Source of the DNA: Dactylellina haptotyla
Lineage: Eukaryota; Ascomycota; Orbiliomycetes; Orbiliales; Orbiliaceae
Reading direction: 5' to 3'
Assembly: GCA_031310005.1 (NCBI GenBank)
Contig: CM062384.1
Location: 372,001 to 436,000, forward strand
DNA length: 64,000 bases
The translations under genes were made by a program, and so were the position numbers. How positions within the stretch are numbered: the first letter of the stretch is position 1; each line of letters begins with the position of its first letter. The notes beneath the pieces were generated by a model, which worked only from the letters and a program-made list of their open reading frames with translations, ran no database searches and was not told the DNA's origin. Positions 11,793 through 25,114 of this stretch are shown piece after piece.

Positions 11793-12601
11793 TTTTAAAC
11801 GGTTCCAAACCTAAAACTGCCCCGTCTGGCTTCGAGACTATTCCGAACTTAGAATTGTGGTAATGATAAATTTAAGTTTAAAAATAACGCATCAGACCCC
11901 GCTTGGCTCGAATGAAAGGAGAAATTCGTGGATACATTGTCTCTGCTCCTTCTTGGCACAAACGTTGTTACTGCATGCAACGCAGGCGCGCTCATCCTTT
12001 GCAGTCAACGAGTTTAAACGTTTATATGATACAAAACTGATACACTCGGTCCGTTATCCATTGGGACGAAATATTAGATTAAGAAATTGAAATCAAGAAG
12101 CTGATATCCGTCTATCAAGCCCTTCTTTTCGCTTTGCATTCTGAGCAATGGAATAGTCTGGGGAACGCTGCCCGTGCACAGTGGAAGACGCCCTACAACT
12201 ATCTACTAGGTATAACATTGCTAAGCAAAGTATATAACTAGTATAACTTGAACAAATACTGTTCATGCATATGGCCGGACTTCGTAAAATTAGTCGAGTA
12301 TGGTCTCGCGAGGCTAGACTTTGGTTAGACTAAGAACGAGACTAGTCGAGTATACAGACTGGAGCCCGAGCATCGAGAACCACCGCGCGTTACGTCTAGG
12401 CTTAATTGTACTGGTACGAGTTCTCCGCAGTTGCGCTGCGAAGTTCGTAACAATTCTATATAATATGATGGTATATATCCAGCTGTATCACTAAAACAAC
12501 CGGCCTCGCTAATAATGTATAAAAAAGGGCGCTCTACACAAAGAGTCAATACACACAAGCCCCAAGCCAACTAGAGATCAACGACGCCAGCGATAGAACG
12601 A
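11793..12601. other. intergenic region with an 11-bp direct repeat
   Basis: No supported gene. TAGTCGAGTAT occurs twice, at 12291-12301 and 12343-12353. A TATAAAAAAGGGCGC stretch at about 12519 resembles a promoter or LTR core, but no paired termini or target-site duplication were found. The region is downstream of the minus-strand esterase gene and upstream of the NLR start. Confidence 0.4.
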
Positions 12602-14999
12602 CTAAGTCTCGCTAACCGCGCCCCCAAGCGTGCTCGTCAACCCTTCCATCCTCCTCCCCACCAGATCCTCATCACTCGCCAGACTTCGCGTGCTCTTGCT
12701 CCTCGAATCCTCACTAATCATCCTCCCGAGCCCAACCACATTGCTATCGTGCGTCGGATCCATCCGATACCCGTTATTGCCGAAATCCCCGTTTCTAATA
12801 GTCACGTCCGACTCCGCACCGGTACCCTTGGGCTTCTTCTCCTTCTTCAGACTGGCCATGCCCATCTCCAGCGGCCGTTCATCTTCGCTCATACTACCCG
12901 TTCGACTCTTCGTTCCGTCCGCGAAGCTGCCGCCGATTGGCATACCGCTCTTGGGTCCTCGTTTCTTCAAAGAAAAGTACTCGTCCGGACTTCCAAAGAT
13001 GTCATCATCCATGCTTTCGCCTTCGAGTAGCTCCGTCATCCATTTCGCACACTTGTCGATCTGTCCCCACGCCGGTGGGAAGATTGCACACATCTGCAAG
13101 AACCCATGACTGATCCCTGGGATCAAGCTGACCTCCAGGTGCTTCTTCTCATCGAATGCCCCCCGTTCCAGACCCATCTCCTTCCTTCGCTTCCATAAAT
13201 CGAACTTGGCTCTCCTTAACCTTCCCGCAAAAATCACCGTATCATCAACCAGCGGATCGCGTTCTCCGGTCAAAAAGTAACACTTGGGGAACATTTCGAG
13301 CAGGTCGGCAGGGGCAACAACGGGCGACAGAAGAAAGTCGGTTGTGAAATCAGGTCGGTTGTCGGGTCCAACGTAGAGGATAACCATGGCACGCATCATC
13401 TCTGGAGTCAATATTCTATCATTAAAGTAACTGATCCGGCTAGTTGTGGCCAGTCTCGTCTGCACGACCTTGCGTTCCGTCGATTCAGCTGCGGGACCCG
13501 TGACGGCAGATTTCGCTTCCTCGGCTGGGGTGGTGGCTGTTTGGGGCGGGTGAGATGTCGGTCTGATAGTTGCAGAGGACTTGGCGACCGATCCTGCGTT
13601 CTCGGAATCGGAGTCTTCGACAGTGAGACCGCGAAGGCCAGATGTTTGTTCGAAATATTCGGATTTACGACGAATGTAGGAGCGATTGACCTTGCGAGTT
13701 TGGCGGTCACGAATCAGAGACATTTGCTCTTCGGACATCCACGAACTATTTCCACCCGTTAGTGTTGTTCATCAATTTTAAAAGTAGAAATAATTACCCA
13801 ATATTCATATCCAAACTCGGGTATATCAAAACCAAGCCATCAGGTAAGGGCAAACTCATAACCTCCTGCTGTCTGTATCTCGCGTTCGTCCCCACAGTGT
13901 TCAAAATCATCATTGTAACGCCAACGGCAAAGTTACCACCGGCCGAATCACCCACAAGCACGAGCCTCGGCTTCCTATCACCGCTCAAACCCACGCACTT
14001 GCCATTTGTGTACACGATCGAATGATACACATCGTAGCACTCGTTGAGAGCGTACGGGTAAGGATACTCCGGTGCCTTTTTGTAATCTACAGAGATAATC
14101 GGATAAGGCATTTTCCTAGCCCAAGCGCAGAGTTTATCGTCATGACATCGAGGAGACATGGCGACAAAGCCACCGCCGGGGAAGTCCAGGATAATCTTGG
14201 TACAGCGGTAGAGATCGGCGCGGGAGCCGTTGAAATAGAGCACGGCGTTAATAGGCTCCTTATTCGGCGATTCCCTGGGTCGAGCGATTTTGATATGGCG
14301 CGGCGTGACACCCAGCGGCGGAGAGACGAGTTTCTGAGCAGCCAGGAGGTATGGATTACGCATCTTGTTCCAGCTGACCCGCATGTGCTCGGTGGTGATT
14401 GTAGCACGGCACTTTCGCTGCTTCTCATCAGCAAGGCGGGTGGCAAATAAGTAGAAGACCGAGAAGAGAGGTCCGCAGATGTCTCGTAGCCATTTCCACC
14501 GAATGGGCATGGCCGTCCAGAAGCCGGCGTCCAATGCTGTAGTCACCCAGGTAGCTCTGAAGTAGGCTTTTGTGTAAAGATTTGCGAGTGGTTCTGGGGA
14601 TTCGAGGCCGAGGATCTTGCTGAAGTTCTGAGAGACGTAGAGACAGAGCATGGTGGAAACGATTGTCTGCCATGGTGTCAGACGGCGGGAGAGCGCCTGG
14701 AAGTATTTTCGAAAGAATGGTGGACCATGTTTATCCCCACTATAACAATAGTGTTAGTATCGATCAAAGAATTCTCCTTCGTAGAAATTTTCAAATACTG
14801 ACGTTCCAAGGATCGTAGTCCAGAAGATGACCACGCAAAAGACCTCGAATTTTCGGTACTTGTTAGACGGACGCCCCAGGACGTGGTCTAATCTCAGCAG
14901 GATGTTGTTAGCGAGTATTCCTCCGTTGATATTCGAGCATTAAATGGTAAGGCTGGAAGGGTGGCTTCCATTGGATTGTTGAAATATCGTACCAATCAT
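12602..14999 (-). CDS. alpha/beta hydrolase, hormone-sensitive-lipase type (alpha/beta hydrolase fold-3)
   Basis: A probable membrane-associated esterase or lipase of roughly 700 residues. Exons: a 5' exon ending at 14803, then 14739-13798, then 13745-12602; the introns 14740-14802 (branch TACTAAC) and 13746-13797 (branch CACTAAC) keep frame. The oxyanion motif is FPGGGFVAMSP in place of the usual HGGG, and the nucleophile elbow is GDSAGGN. The final exon has the catalytic Asp in TGERDPLVDD and His in GISHGFLQM. The C-terminal 150 residues are low-complexity and serine/lysine-rich. The first exon is uncertain: coding similarity (GGILANNILLRLDHVLGRP) has an in-frame stop just upstream, so the ATG at 14999 would need a further short intron with a weak acceptor. 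It resembles the fungal Say1/HSL-like group; substrate unknown. Confidence 0.8.
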
Positions 15000-16485
15000 G
15001 ATGGGCTATACAGAGACGTCTCCCAGATGAGAGTGTCTGTATCCCAAAAAAGGCTCCGTTTGGATTCTCTTTTCTTTTTGGTGCAGATTGATAGGACGTT
15101 CGTGTAATAATACGATGTCGTTATCGTCAACACGCAGCGGGCGTTCCCACTTTTGGCATTGATATTGTCAAATCGCAAGATACCAAACCCGGGGTTCTCC
15201 TTCAGAAATGAACAAATAAATCAATTCTTATAAATCAATTCCCATCAATATACTGTTCATAGATGTTGTAGACGCGAGTCTTCTGAATTGTCGATATGAA
15301 TCGTGTGTAATCGGTGTATATCAGTGTAGGTTGTAGCTGTAGTTTTGTGTGGTGTCAACAATGCAACGAATTTGAAACGCCAGCAGCCGATGCCATTCGA
15401 ACCCGTTGTCTAAAAAAGCGGACGAAACAAAAGGGAAGGAATAACGGGTATATGGAATGTCGTAAGGGTATTCGTCATGAAAATGAAAAGAACATACGGC
15501 AGAGAAAGCTGAAAGAGACAAGAATGGAAGAAAGAGAAAGAGAAGAAGGGAGAGGATGGGATGAGATGGGAAGGGTATCAGCGGAAGAGAGGGAAGAAGA
15601 GGGATCGCCTATTGTTGTTGCGTGTGTTGTTTCGGCGGTGATCATGAGGTCACGCCAGCTTCCCTTCGAAACGGTCGGCCGACGTCCGACGCCCACACAA
15701 CTAACTAGCTGCGCTTACAATTGGCTGTACGCAGTAAGTAAGTAGTGTAGCAGTGCAAAGAGCAGATAAGGAATGCAATTGCGAGTCACGGGCTCGAGAT
15801 ACGGCGGACTTGGTGGACTGCTGGAAACGCCGCTGCTATCCATGGATGGATCGGATCCAGGCCAATCGAACCTGTGATCTCTTCGCTGGCATTACTCGAG
15901 CTCTTCTTTTTTTTTCTCCCTTGCCTTTGCGATGCTTCTTGCATGCGCGCATGCAGTTGCCTATGACGAAGCATGTGAATGGCTCTTCCTTCACGAAACG
16001 TGGAGAAAAGAAAAAGCAGCCCCATCTCAAACTGCAAAAACATGTGAAAGCTGCACCAGCTGTGGAGCTGGGCTGGTGGCCCCCGCCTAATTGTGCGGCC
16101 TTTCATTGGGTCGGCGGTCTCAGAAAAAAGAAACCGGCTGGGTCCGGCGAACTACCCCGGACAGATATTATTATCCTTAGTTCCTGCCATTGGCTCGGAG
16201 CCTCTGGCATGACCTGTTGCAGGGTTGGTGCTCCGACAGGCATCTGGCGACCGAATACGTACTACGATTTTTCCAGAACGAACGGCGGTCGAAGGCGATA
16301 TCACAAAACTTTTACAACGACAATTTCTGTTTTTCCAGTCTCCTGCGTAATCCAAATACTAAAATATGCACGACCCAAATATATACAACCGAACGCCTCC
16401 TGATGCCTCCATGAATATACACACAAAAAAGAGTCTAAATATTCACATAATTATGTAAAAAAAAAAAAAACAGGTAAAAAGTTCA
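15000..16485. other. intergenic region with purine-rich tract
   Basis: No gene is supported. Positions 15470-15605 are almost pure purine on the plus strand (GAAAGAGAAAGAGAAGAAGG). An A14 run lies at about 16457-16470. Reading frames at 15314-15745 and 15753-16403 have low-complexity or unremarkable composition and no recognisable motif. Confidence 0.5.
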
Positions 16486-19400
16486 TCAGTCGTCCATGTC
16501 AAAAAATTCGTCCGCATCTACTGTATCAGGTGCAGCAATACCACTATCGCCGCCCTCGCCGCCTCCAAACAACAATTCAACCATCCCCAACATCGGCCTG
16601 TGGGCCCTCTCCCAAACCACCTCATCAACTTCCCTCACAATCGCCCCACAAACACCCAAGCTGGCATTTTTCAACACAGCATCAATCCTCTCCAACAACC
16701 GTCTCCTTCCCTCCATGACCTCTTCATTCACCAACAGATGCTTCCACCCGATTACCTTTCTCACGCCGAGCTTATTCAACACCAAATCCCCTCCATCCCC
16801 CACTCTCCAATTCTTCAGGTCAGCCTGATACTGTTCTCTGTACTTCCCCCGCTCGTTTTTAAACGGCAAGTCTGACTCGAACATAATCATATCCAACTTC
16901 TCCGGCAACGGCTGATTCATCAAATGCGCTTTCAATCGTGAAAAACTCCGTACAGCAACCTTGAGCAAGTCCTGGGGCAGCTCATCAGACACATGGGTAA
17001 TCCGCGGATGCAGCATATTGACCATAACATCGCACTCTCGCACAACCCTAGCAAGTAGATCGAGCACGTAAAGCGCCAACGGTTCGCCTAGAACCGCATC
17101 TCCGCATTCCTAACATAATAATTAGTAACCTTGTAACATCATAGTGAGAGTAAAATACTCACAATACACCCTTCCAATGCCTTAACCACCGCCTCTAGAA
17201 CTCCAACCAGGAAATTCGCAATATGCCCATCCATGCTCGTCCCCTCTTCAACCCCATCGAATTCCCTAACCAACCCACCCACAACCCCTTCCACAACCTT
17301 CACAATCGGCACAGCGAGCACCAGCGTCGTGATACTCTCCATGCACCGCTCAACGTAACACCCAAACATAGCCAACGCGCACACTTCCCTCAAAGTCCTC
17401 TTCCCTTCCGACCTCGCAATCCGCTCGCTCTGATTATCTCCCTGAAAGGCTTCTAGAATCTGCTTGACGAAATACCCTTGCTGTCCTTCAATCGCAACCC
17501 GCGAACAGGTATTCTGGAAGAACTGCGACAGCTGCGGCCACCATCCGCTCTTATTTGTCTGGAACTTCAGCGTGTATCCCTTCAATTTTGACGTGACGTA
17601 GGTAGGATCGTTCATCGGCAGCGGGAAGGTGACCGAATCCACGAAAAACTTGTCGATAGCGCATATATCCGTCGTGTACTGCTGTAACAGCTCTACAACT
17701 TTCTGGCAGAACGTAACGTAGGTACTCGTAGTTTCCGGTTTAACCTTTCCAATAGCAGCGTTTGCAGGTGGCTGCTGCTGGTGTGATTGAGTCTCCAGAT
17801 AGTTCTTCCGCATGGCACTCATCAAATCCTGCAACATGCTCGAATATTCATTTTTCACGCTAGCGATCTGCCTATGATCACCCAATCCTTGAAGGCGCGA
17901 CATCTCCGTTTGCATGTTTTCAAGAAGGGTAGACAAGAGTGATAACCTCCTCGCCTTGAAATCCTTCAGCGAGATCGTATACTCCTCAGCCTCCTTATCG
18001 ATCTCAAACGGCATCCCAGCAAAAAGTTTATTCGACAAGTCGTAATTGAACACGATGGACGTGAGCTCGTGTTGGAATTTCAGCAAGGTATCCCGTTCCA
18101 CCAGCGAAGATATCCAGACCTCAAGTATCCGTGCTTTGTGACTCTACACAATCTAGTAGTTAGCTTGATTCTCTTCGACAACTATATGGGCCATGTCTCA
18201 CATCATAGACCGAAGAGTCCGATTTCATAATATTAGCCACATAGTAAACTGAGTATATCTTCTTATTGTCCGTATCGATCATAGAGAACCAAGACTTCCG
18301 ATACGCGTTAAAATAGTCGCCCCAAGTCTGCCACCTACTGTTAGCTAGTCGTATATAACCAGAGGCGGGTACCGTCTACAAACCTTAAGCTCGCACCTGA
18401 CTAGCAAAGCAGCCAGCTCGACCCAGACCTGAATACACGGAATAAGAACCTGATCCAGATGCTTCTCAGTCGCCGCAAAGTAATTGTTGATCAAACCGAA
18501 TAGCGGATCGTATATCTCATCCAACAGTTTCTAAACACCGTTAGTCTCGCACACCCTAACAAGCAAAACAGCGAATGGATAACGAGTACCTTCGCTGCAT
18601 CCTTCCTAGTCTCATCATTCTCGAACCCCTCAAAACCAGCCCAAGACTCCTGGCTCTCCTCTTGTACCTCCGCCTCCCCAAACTTCATACAAACCTCCAC
18701 ATGCGCCGACACGATATTCACCGCGTCCGCCACCAGCCTTTGCGGCAGATGATTCGGCATCCCAAATATCCCCTTCATCGTATCCGCCGCCAGCAACGTC
18801 TTCGCCGATTCCAAATTACAATACTTATTCTTCAGCGCGACAGCCAGCAACCCCAACCCGGAAAACAGAATCGATTCCAACTCCCTCTTGTTCGTCTGCG
18901 CGTTATTGTTAATCGCATCGATGTTCCTCGGATCGAACGCCGCTTTTCGCGCTTGCTCGGCGTGAACTCGCAGGTCCTTGTGGAGCCTCATCGTGGTAAG
19001 CATAATGTGCGAATGCCACTTCATCAATCCCAACAATATATCCGTCTCCCTTTGCGGGTCGGCTAGTTCGCAGGTAAGAATGTTCGACCAGGTCCTCAAA
19101 CTCAACGAGCAGACCTTGGAATGCGATTTCTCCGGGTCCACCAGCGGACGAACTATATGCAGAATTCTCGCCTTGCGCGCACCACCGTAGTATATCGCTG
19201 CTAGTAAATCGTGGTGATTTCTCAGAGTATTGTATTCGTCTAATTGCAAGGCTTCTTCCTTTGGAAACTTGCGGCCGTGATTCGGTATCAGTCGAGCCAC
19301 GATGCCTCCCACCGCCTTGTCATTGGAGCTGTTGCGAAGGCGTTCGAGACCCAAAGCCACGATTTTAAGGAACGTGCTGAAACAGGTTTCCGTCGGATCA

Positions 19401-22400
19401 GAGTCGAATATCGGATCATCTAGGTGTTGAATGAATGCCGGCGACCGGTCATCTTCATTGTTGAGATTGTGAAGCCCCCGTTTCGCGAAGAAATCGTAAA
19501 GCGTCGATGCAATAGTTTCCGAGATACACCATTTCCAATCCCTGATTAAAATTAAGCAGCGACTATAGAGAGCTTTGATGTAGCCATTCGCGGTATGCTG
19601 CGCCTTTGGTTTCGAGCTGGTGTATATTTGCAATGCTCGCCCCACAACATCCTTGACGAATTTCCAATTATCCGGTCGCACCTCTTTTTCTACGGGTGGT
19701 GCCAGTTTGCCGTTCGCATCGATCATGGTGAGCGGGAGGAGTCGATAAAGGTTCCTCCAAGCGTTCTCAAATATCTCGACGTCTTTCGAGTGCGCCAGAG
19801 ACGATCCAAAAGAAGTATTTATGTTGTCCCAAAATAAGCTTTGCGCCATGTTTCCCTGCCGTATCGACAACGAGGTGTGATATGCGATAACCCAGCTCTC
19901 CAAATAGATGGCATCTTCATCAAGTTTACCATTCGATAGGATATTTTGGAATGCCCTAGATAAACCTTGTTGAAGCTTCAGCGGCCCAATAGCCATCAGA
20001 ATAGATATCAATCTCTCCGATACCTCCTTCTGCAGTTGCTCAATAATATACGACTGAGATCCATCATTTTCGCCGAGGATAGCTTTAATCTGGTGCGAGA
20101 TGACAGCTGCGTACGAGTAAACCTCCAATCTAAACAGACTAGCAAGCTGGTTCGACGACGTTCCGTGAACTATATCCAGAGCCGACGCTTTCGAAACCGC
20201 CTCTGAGATGATTTCTGAGAACCGCGCCGCAAAAGACCCAATATCTATGAGATCCGAGAAGTGAATTGTACCACTCAGATACTCCACTATATATCTGAAC
20301 AACCTCCCAAGATCCAATATTATGCCATCGTCGTATGAATCGATGGCATTATCGTTCAACTGACGCTCCGCTCTATCAAAAATAGACGAAAGCAGACTCT
20401 CTACCTGTGCTGAAACAGATTCATCATAAACGACCCAATCCAAAGCCTGTCCGAGAATTTCTATTCTGTTCGCTCCCACTCTAGAGGAAGGAAATAGCTT
20501 TCCAGCCGATGTCGCAAGCGCCTTGGATAAACATCCGCCCCCAAGGAAAGTTGATTGGTGAAATAAAGTTTTCGAATTAGGTAGTTTAACATCAAAATCT
20601 CTGGAGAAATATGTTCCGCGTGGCGGCATGTTTTCAAACGAGAGTGTATTGTCGTCACCAGAATCAATATCCATAACTTCGGTTGCCCGAGTCACGGTCT
20701 TTTCAGGCGGCTGAAATGCTATAGGAGATCTATGTCGGTCGACTCGTTTGGGAATATGCGCTTTTCTCCTCCGGACTGAGGGATGCGGTGGAACTCGGCC
20801 ATCTTTGTTAAAAACCTCGCTACGGGCATTAACAAATAGCTGTTCAGGAGGTTTGTTTATCCACACGATTTCAGGTTTCTTTGGTAGTGTTGGCGATGGG
20901 AGTGCTTCGGAGGCATCCCTAGGAGTTGGTAAGGTAGGTAGAGAATCATGGCTATCGACTTCAATCGGATCTTCAGCACTTCGACGCAGGTTTTTGACAA
21001 TCTGCTCCATACGGAGCTGGCCCCGTCCCGGGATAATAGTGATAGGTTGGTGTTTAGCTTTATATTTGACCCTTGGCTTGAGTCGAGGTTGCGGTGGCGG
21101 TTGGTAGGTGCTATTGGCGGCGAGCCTCGTTTGAAAAAATGCGGAAGGTTTATGAGATAAACTCGGGATTGTCGTAAGGCTACCTTGAGCTTGAGGAGCA
21201 TTGCTAGCAGCACCACTTCCATCAATGGAAGCAACGGAAGAAGTACGAACCAACTTTGCGCGCTTCCATCTACCCAACGTATCCTCCCCGTCAGTTTCAT
21301 CATCGAAAACACGATCAATCTTGACGACCTTTCGATCTGGTAGCTGGCGTCCTGCGTTCTTCTTTTTCCTCACACGTCTTTCGGCAATGCGCAGGAATTG
21401 AGGCGGCCTTGATCCTTTGGTTTCTCGATATCTCTTACATGCGTCGACGACACTCAAGGCTGCTGGTTTGGGCCTAGGTTTTGAGGAACCATGTTGCCGT
21501 CGAGATATCGCGGTCGAAAGCGAGACACTGGTCAACTTGGATTGCTTGAGCTTCTTAGAATTCGATTTCGAGCTCCTAGGTTTGCTATTGGCGGATTTGG
21601 ACCCAGTAGATCTACTGAGCATCCGATCAAATCCATTATCTTCAAACGCATATGACCTAGTGGATGATCGAGGGGCAGCAGTGGACGGCAGAGTTCCATT
21701 GGATAAAACTCGCGATTGCATCCTCGGGGGATCCATAGATATCGGATCATCATCAGAACTTTCCCCAGGACTTGAGTTTAGGTTTAATGGATTTGCCATT
21801 GAGCCAGCTGGAGGGCTAGTTCGGGTTCTGATCCTCATCTGCGCCATACCTTTCACCATCGGTCTCTTTTCTGGGGAATTTGGTACAGGAAAATTGCGCT
21901 TGCTCGCAGGATCTTGTGTTCCCGGTTGGTTGAGTCGAAGATACGAGGCTGGTAGAACACCTCTAGCTCTCTTCTGAAATCGATGAATTTCTTGCTCTCT
22001 CCGTCCGGGGTCCGTTTCAGAAGATTCCGAAGACTCGGATGAATTAGATTTTTCGGATACCGCTCTGGAACGACCTTTTGGTGTCTGAGCACCTTCAGTC
22101 TCGCTCTCATCAGAATCAAAAATAACTCTTCGCCGCGGGGCCGAGAGGGGCGTTCGATTCACAGCGGCATCAGTATCCGATGAATCCAGATCAAATATGC
22201 CACCACGGGCCTTCTTAGTTCCTGCGGCGGGTGTTTGTGGCAGGGCCCCAGTAGCTGCAACTCCAGGATTCTGGCCGCGTGCCACTGACGCTTTCGCAGC
22301 TTCAATGATCTTCTTCGATCGAGCAGTAAGCTCGAATGGTTGTTTTGTTTTCTGTCTCTTACCAACTATTGCAGTACTTCGCACACCGGGGCTAGGGGGT

Positions 22401-23760
22401 CTTTCTCTATGGGACCTTCCAAGAAGGTCATCTAATGTCGGCAGGCTATCATCCTGTGATCTTCCCGGTTCGAAGGACTCTCTTCCTAACGATTGAAAGC
22501 TTTGCGTAGCTTGAACAGTAGCCGCTTGGGTTTCCTCCTCTTCTTCCTCTGGTGCTACAAAATCCCCTTCTTGAGAGTCATCTTGGGCCGGTTTCCTGTT
22601 TGACGGCAAGATGGGTTCACCTTCGGCATACCTCACCGGTCGAAGCCCTCTGGATTTCCAAACAGATTTATACTGCTGTTCTTCCAGCATGTAGGGATTC
22701 AATTGGATCGGCTTTCTTTCTCGAAGATTTCTAACGACTCCAGATGTAAAGTCGTCCGCGGTAATTTGAGGCCCATCAGAGTTACCGATGCTGCTGAGGC
22801 TCACGCGAGTCGCGGGGTCTGTCAAGCCAGTATGGGCGGAGAACGGTACCCTGACTTCAAATATTGACTGTACGGAGACCGGGGTTGGTGGGGCGGGTGA
22901 ATCAATACGGGATTCCATAGCCAGGCGTGTTGATAGAAATGGAGGGGAGCTTGGAGGTACGGGCAGATGATCGTTCTGACTAGCTGGCTCGGAATCGGGC
23001 CCATGTTCCTAGAAGATATTTTAGCATCCTTTATCCTTAATATGATATCAAATAATTTGGGGTCCGCTACATCTACCAAATCAAATCTTTCAACTCCCTG
23101 GTTCTCGGTTGGCCGTGAAGGTGTCGTGATTGGTATATTGGTATGGGGGGAGCCGGGTCGGATAGGACTCGGAACATCATCTCCAAGGATCGTGCTATAC
23201 ATCTAAAAACATGGGTTAGCACATATCCAAATAAGGATCCAAGAATGGAGCCCACTCACTGTATTTTCAGAACGACCAATCTGATTCTCGGTTTGTCGAG
23301 GGGAATCCAGAAAAGTCAAACGACTGGGCGACGACGGCAGCGGGGACGAGATTCCAGTGCCATCCGTCCCAGCCAGTAGACCAGAAAGAGAGTTACTCGT
23401 CCTGTCACTTCGAGCCATATCTGCCAGTTCATCCGGCTCCTCGATCCTCTGCTGCTTCCTCGGTCGTTGACTGCCTCCAGCGCTCAACCGTTTAGCGCCT
23501 CGTCCCCTCCTTGGGGGCCGGCCTCTCCCACGGCCTCTAGTAGACGAAGGAACATCATCTAGATCCGCACTCGAGGATGGGAAATCGTATATGTCAATTT
23601 GCGCCGCTCGTTCGTTTACAGGTTGTAGCCCCTCGGTTGGGGTGTCAGTCGCCGGATGGGTAGTCCCATCCGCACCGGATTTCGGTGGTGAAGGCGAGAA
23701 ACCGTCGTCATCGTCGCCCTCGCTGTCTGGGACGTATCCGAGCGCCCGCCAATCGGTCAT
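16486..23760 (-). CDS. mus7: Mus7/Mms22 family DNA replication-repair protein
   Basis: Scaffold that acts with the Rtt101/Cul8 ubiquitin ligase and replisome-associated repair at stalled forks (known for yeast Mms22 and fission-yeast Mus7). I place seven exons, all phase 0: 23760-23260, 23202-23077, 23008-18590, 18530-18384, 18327-18202, 18143-17163 and 17109-16486, giving 2,307 residues. Each intron is 55-70 nt and most have a CTAAC-like branch site. The start is supported by TDWRALGYVPDSE directly after the Met, typical of the family N-terminus. The conserved block RNLRERKPIQLNPY..RGLRPVRY lies near residue 303, and the globular Mus7 core starts near residue 1030 with FLGGGCLSKAL. The first 1,000 residues are otherwise disordered, rich in S/P/K, with an RGRGRPPRRGRG AT-hook-like patch around residue 90. 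The acidic, phenylalanine-containing C-terminus ends EFFDMDD. Confidence 0.93.
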
Positions 23761-24118
23761 CTGGTCGTCATCTGGGTGGTTATATCGTGAGATCGAGGGC
23801 GCGGTAGACGGGTCTGGTGGAGGGTAAATTGCGGTTCGGCAGGAGACGTGCGCCGAGTGTTTGGGGACAACAACAGATTTCCAATTTACGCGCAAAACAA
23901 CGTTTGGAGCGTGCAAACGGTGACACGCCCCACGTGACCGCATCCACCAACAAAACACCCACTTTATACCATGAGCAAAGCACAGCTGCACAGGCTGGTC
24001 GTCGATTTTATTCTCCAGGGAGGTATTAGCTAAATGGAATTATAATAGGGTATCAAGGTTGTATTGCACATTATAAATAGAGTGTTTGTTCTTTAGAGCC
24101 CTCGTAAGGCCTTTGGTT
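23761..24118. other. short intergenic region between mus7 and the FRA10AC1 gene
   Basis: Contains the mus7 promoter and the 3' UTR of the upstream minus-strand gene. No other feature seen. Confidence 0.5.
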
Positions 24119-25114
24119 TCATTCCGTTTTGCGGCGAGGAGACCGAGACCTCGATCGCCTGTTATGTCTCGACGAATGATGCCGCTTATCCTCCTTCTCG
24201 TCATACCGTCTCTTATCAGATCTCCGGGAATCCCTCTTTTTATCTTCCGACTCCTTGGGTTCTCGGCGGGACTCTCGTTCATCCTCGTGCCTTCTACGCC
24301 TTGATCTTGCATCGCTATCGTCTCTGTCGTCATCCCTCGGTCTTCTGTGCCTTCGGTCCCTTGAATCATCCCGCCGTCGCTCTCCACTCCTCCTCCTACT
24401 CCTCCTCACCCTATCTTGACTCCTATCCTTACTCCTATCCCGTCTCTTTTCTTCGTCTTTGGATCCCCCTTTGACCTTCCGCAACTTTCCCGCGCATTTG
24501 TCACACACGCACACCTTTACCAGTGCGTTCTTCTTGACACCTTTCTCCACATACCCAAAGTTCATCTCGAATGTTTCAAGATCAACAGGCCCTTCGTTAT
24601 CATTCCCTTCCACAGCATCCAGCGAAAACTCCGCTGGGCCTTCCGTGGGAGGCGGATGCCGCGGGCATGTAAGGGACGCGCAAGTAAACTGCCCAAGGCC
24701 TTGCAGGACCTCTTGCTTAGTCCGCCATCGAAGCGCAACCTATTAAATAGTTAGTATATATATTCATAAAAAAGAAATAATTAAAACATATATAAAAAAA
24801 CAACCCACCTGTCCCTCTCTCCACCTGGAAAGATCTATCAATGCGAATTCTCGAAATAAATTATCGTAATATTTTTTCGCAATCTCCTTGCCCGTATCGT
24901 TGCTACCACCAGCATCGCCCTCATCGTCGCGTAAAAACTGGAACTCCTCCTCCAAGAGATCTCGTTCCGTCTTGCCCTTCGACGCAGACGGAACCGAACC
25001 GCCGTAGTAATCAACGTACTGCAGGCATTTCTGTATGTGGCGAGCGTAAGCGGAGTTGCGTGGTGCTCTCGCGAGGGTTTCGCGCAGTTTGGCCGTCGAG
25101 ATGGACGATGTCAT
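24119..25114 (-). CDS. FRA10AC1: FRA10AC1-family nuclear protein
   Basis: Two exons, 25114-24809 and 24739-24119, joined by a 68-nt intron with a TACTAAC branch site, give 308 residues. The conserved Fra10Ac1 core runs over the junction: an acidic EEEFQFLRDDE segment, KKYYDNLFREFALIDLSRW, then LRWRTKQEVLQGLGQFTC, NFGYVEKG.KKNALVKVCVC and a final CDKC, so several Cys residues form a probable zinc site. Human FRA10AC1 is a nuclear, spliceosome-associated protein; that role is transferred by homology. The last 120 residues are a basic-acidic RD/RS-rich tail (RSRSRSPRRKTE at the end), as in many splicing factors. Only exon 1 and the 5' half of exon 2 are strongly conserved in type; the tail is low complexity. 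Confidence 0.92.

Noticed and set aside
12195-12600. Possible solo LTR (TATA-like core TATAAAAAAGGGCGC and 11-bp direct repeat)
   Set aside because: No paired TG..CA ends, target-site duplication or internal element sequence could be recognised.
15314-16403. Frames of 143 and 216 codons on the plus strand
   Set aside because: Low-complexity Glu/Arg content in the first and no recognisable domain, signal or homologous motif in either.
20748-21977. Plus-strand frames of 119 and 186 codons
   Set aside because: Antisense to the disordered part of mus7; no motif.
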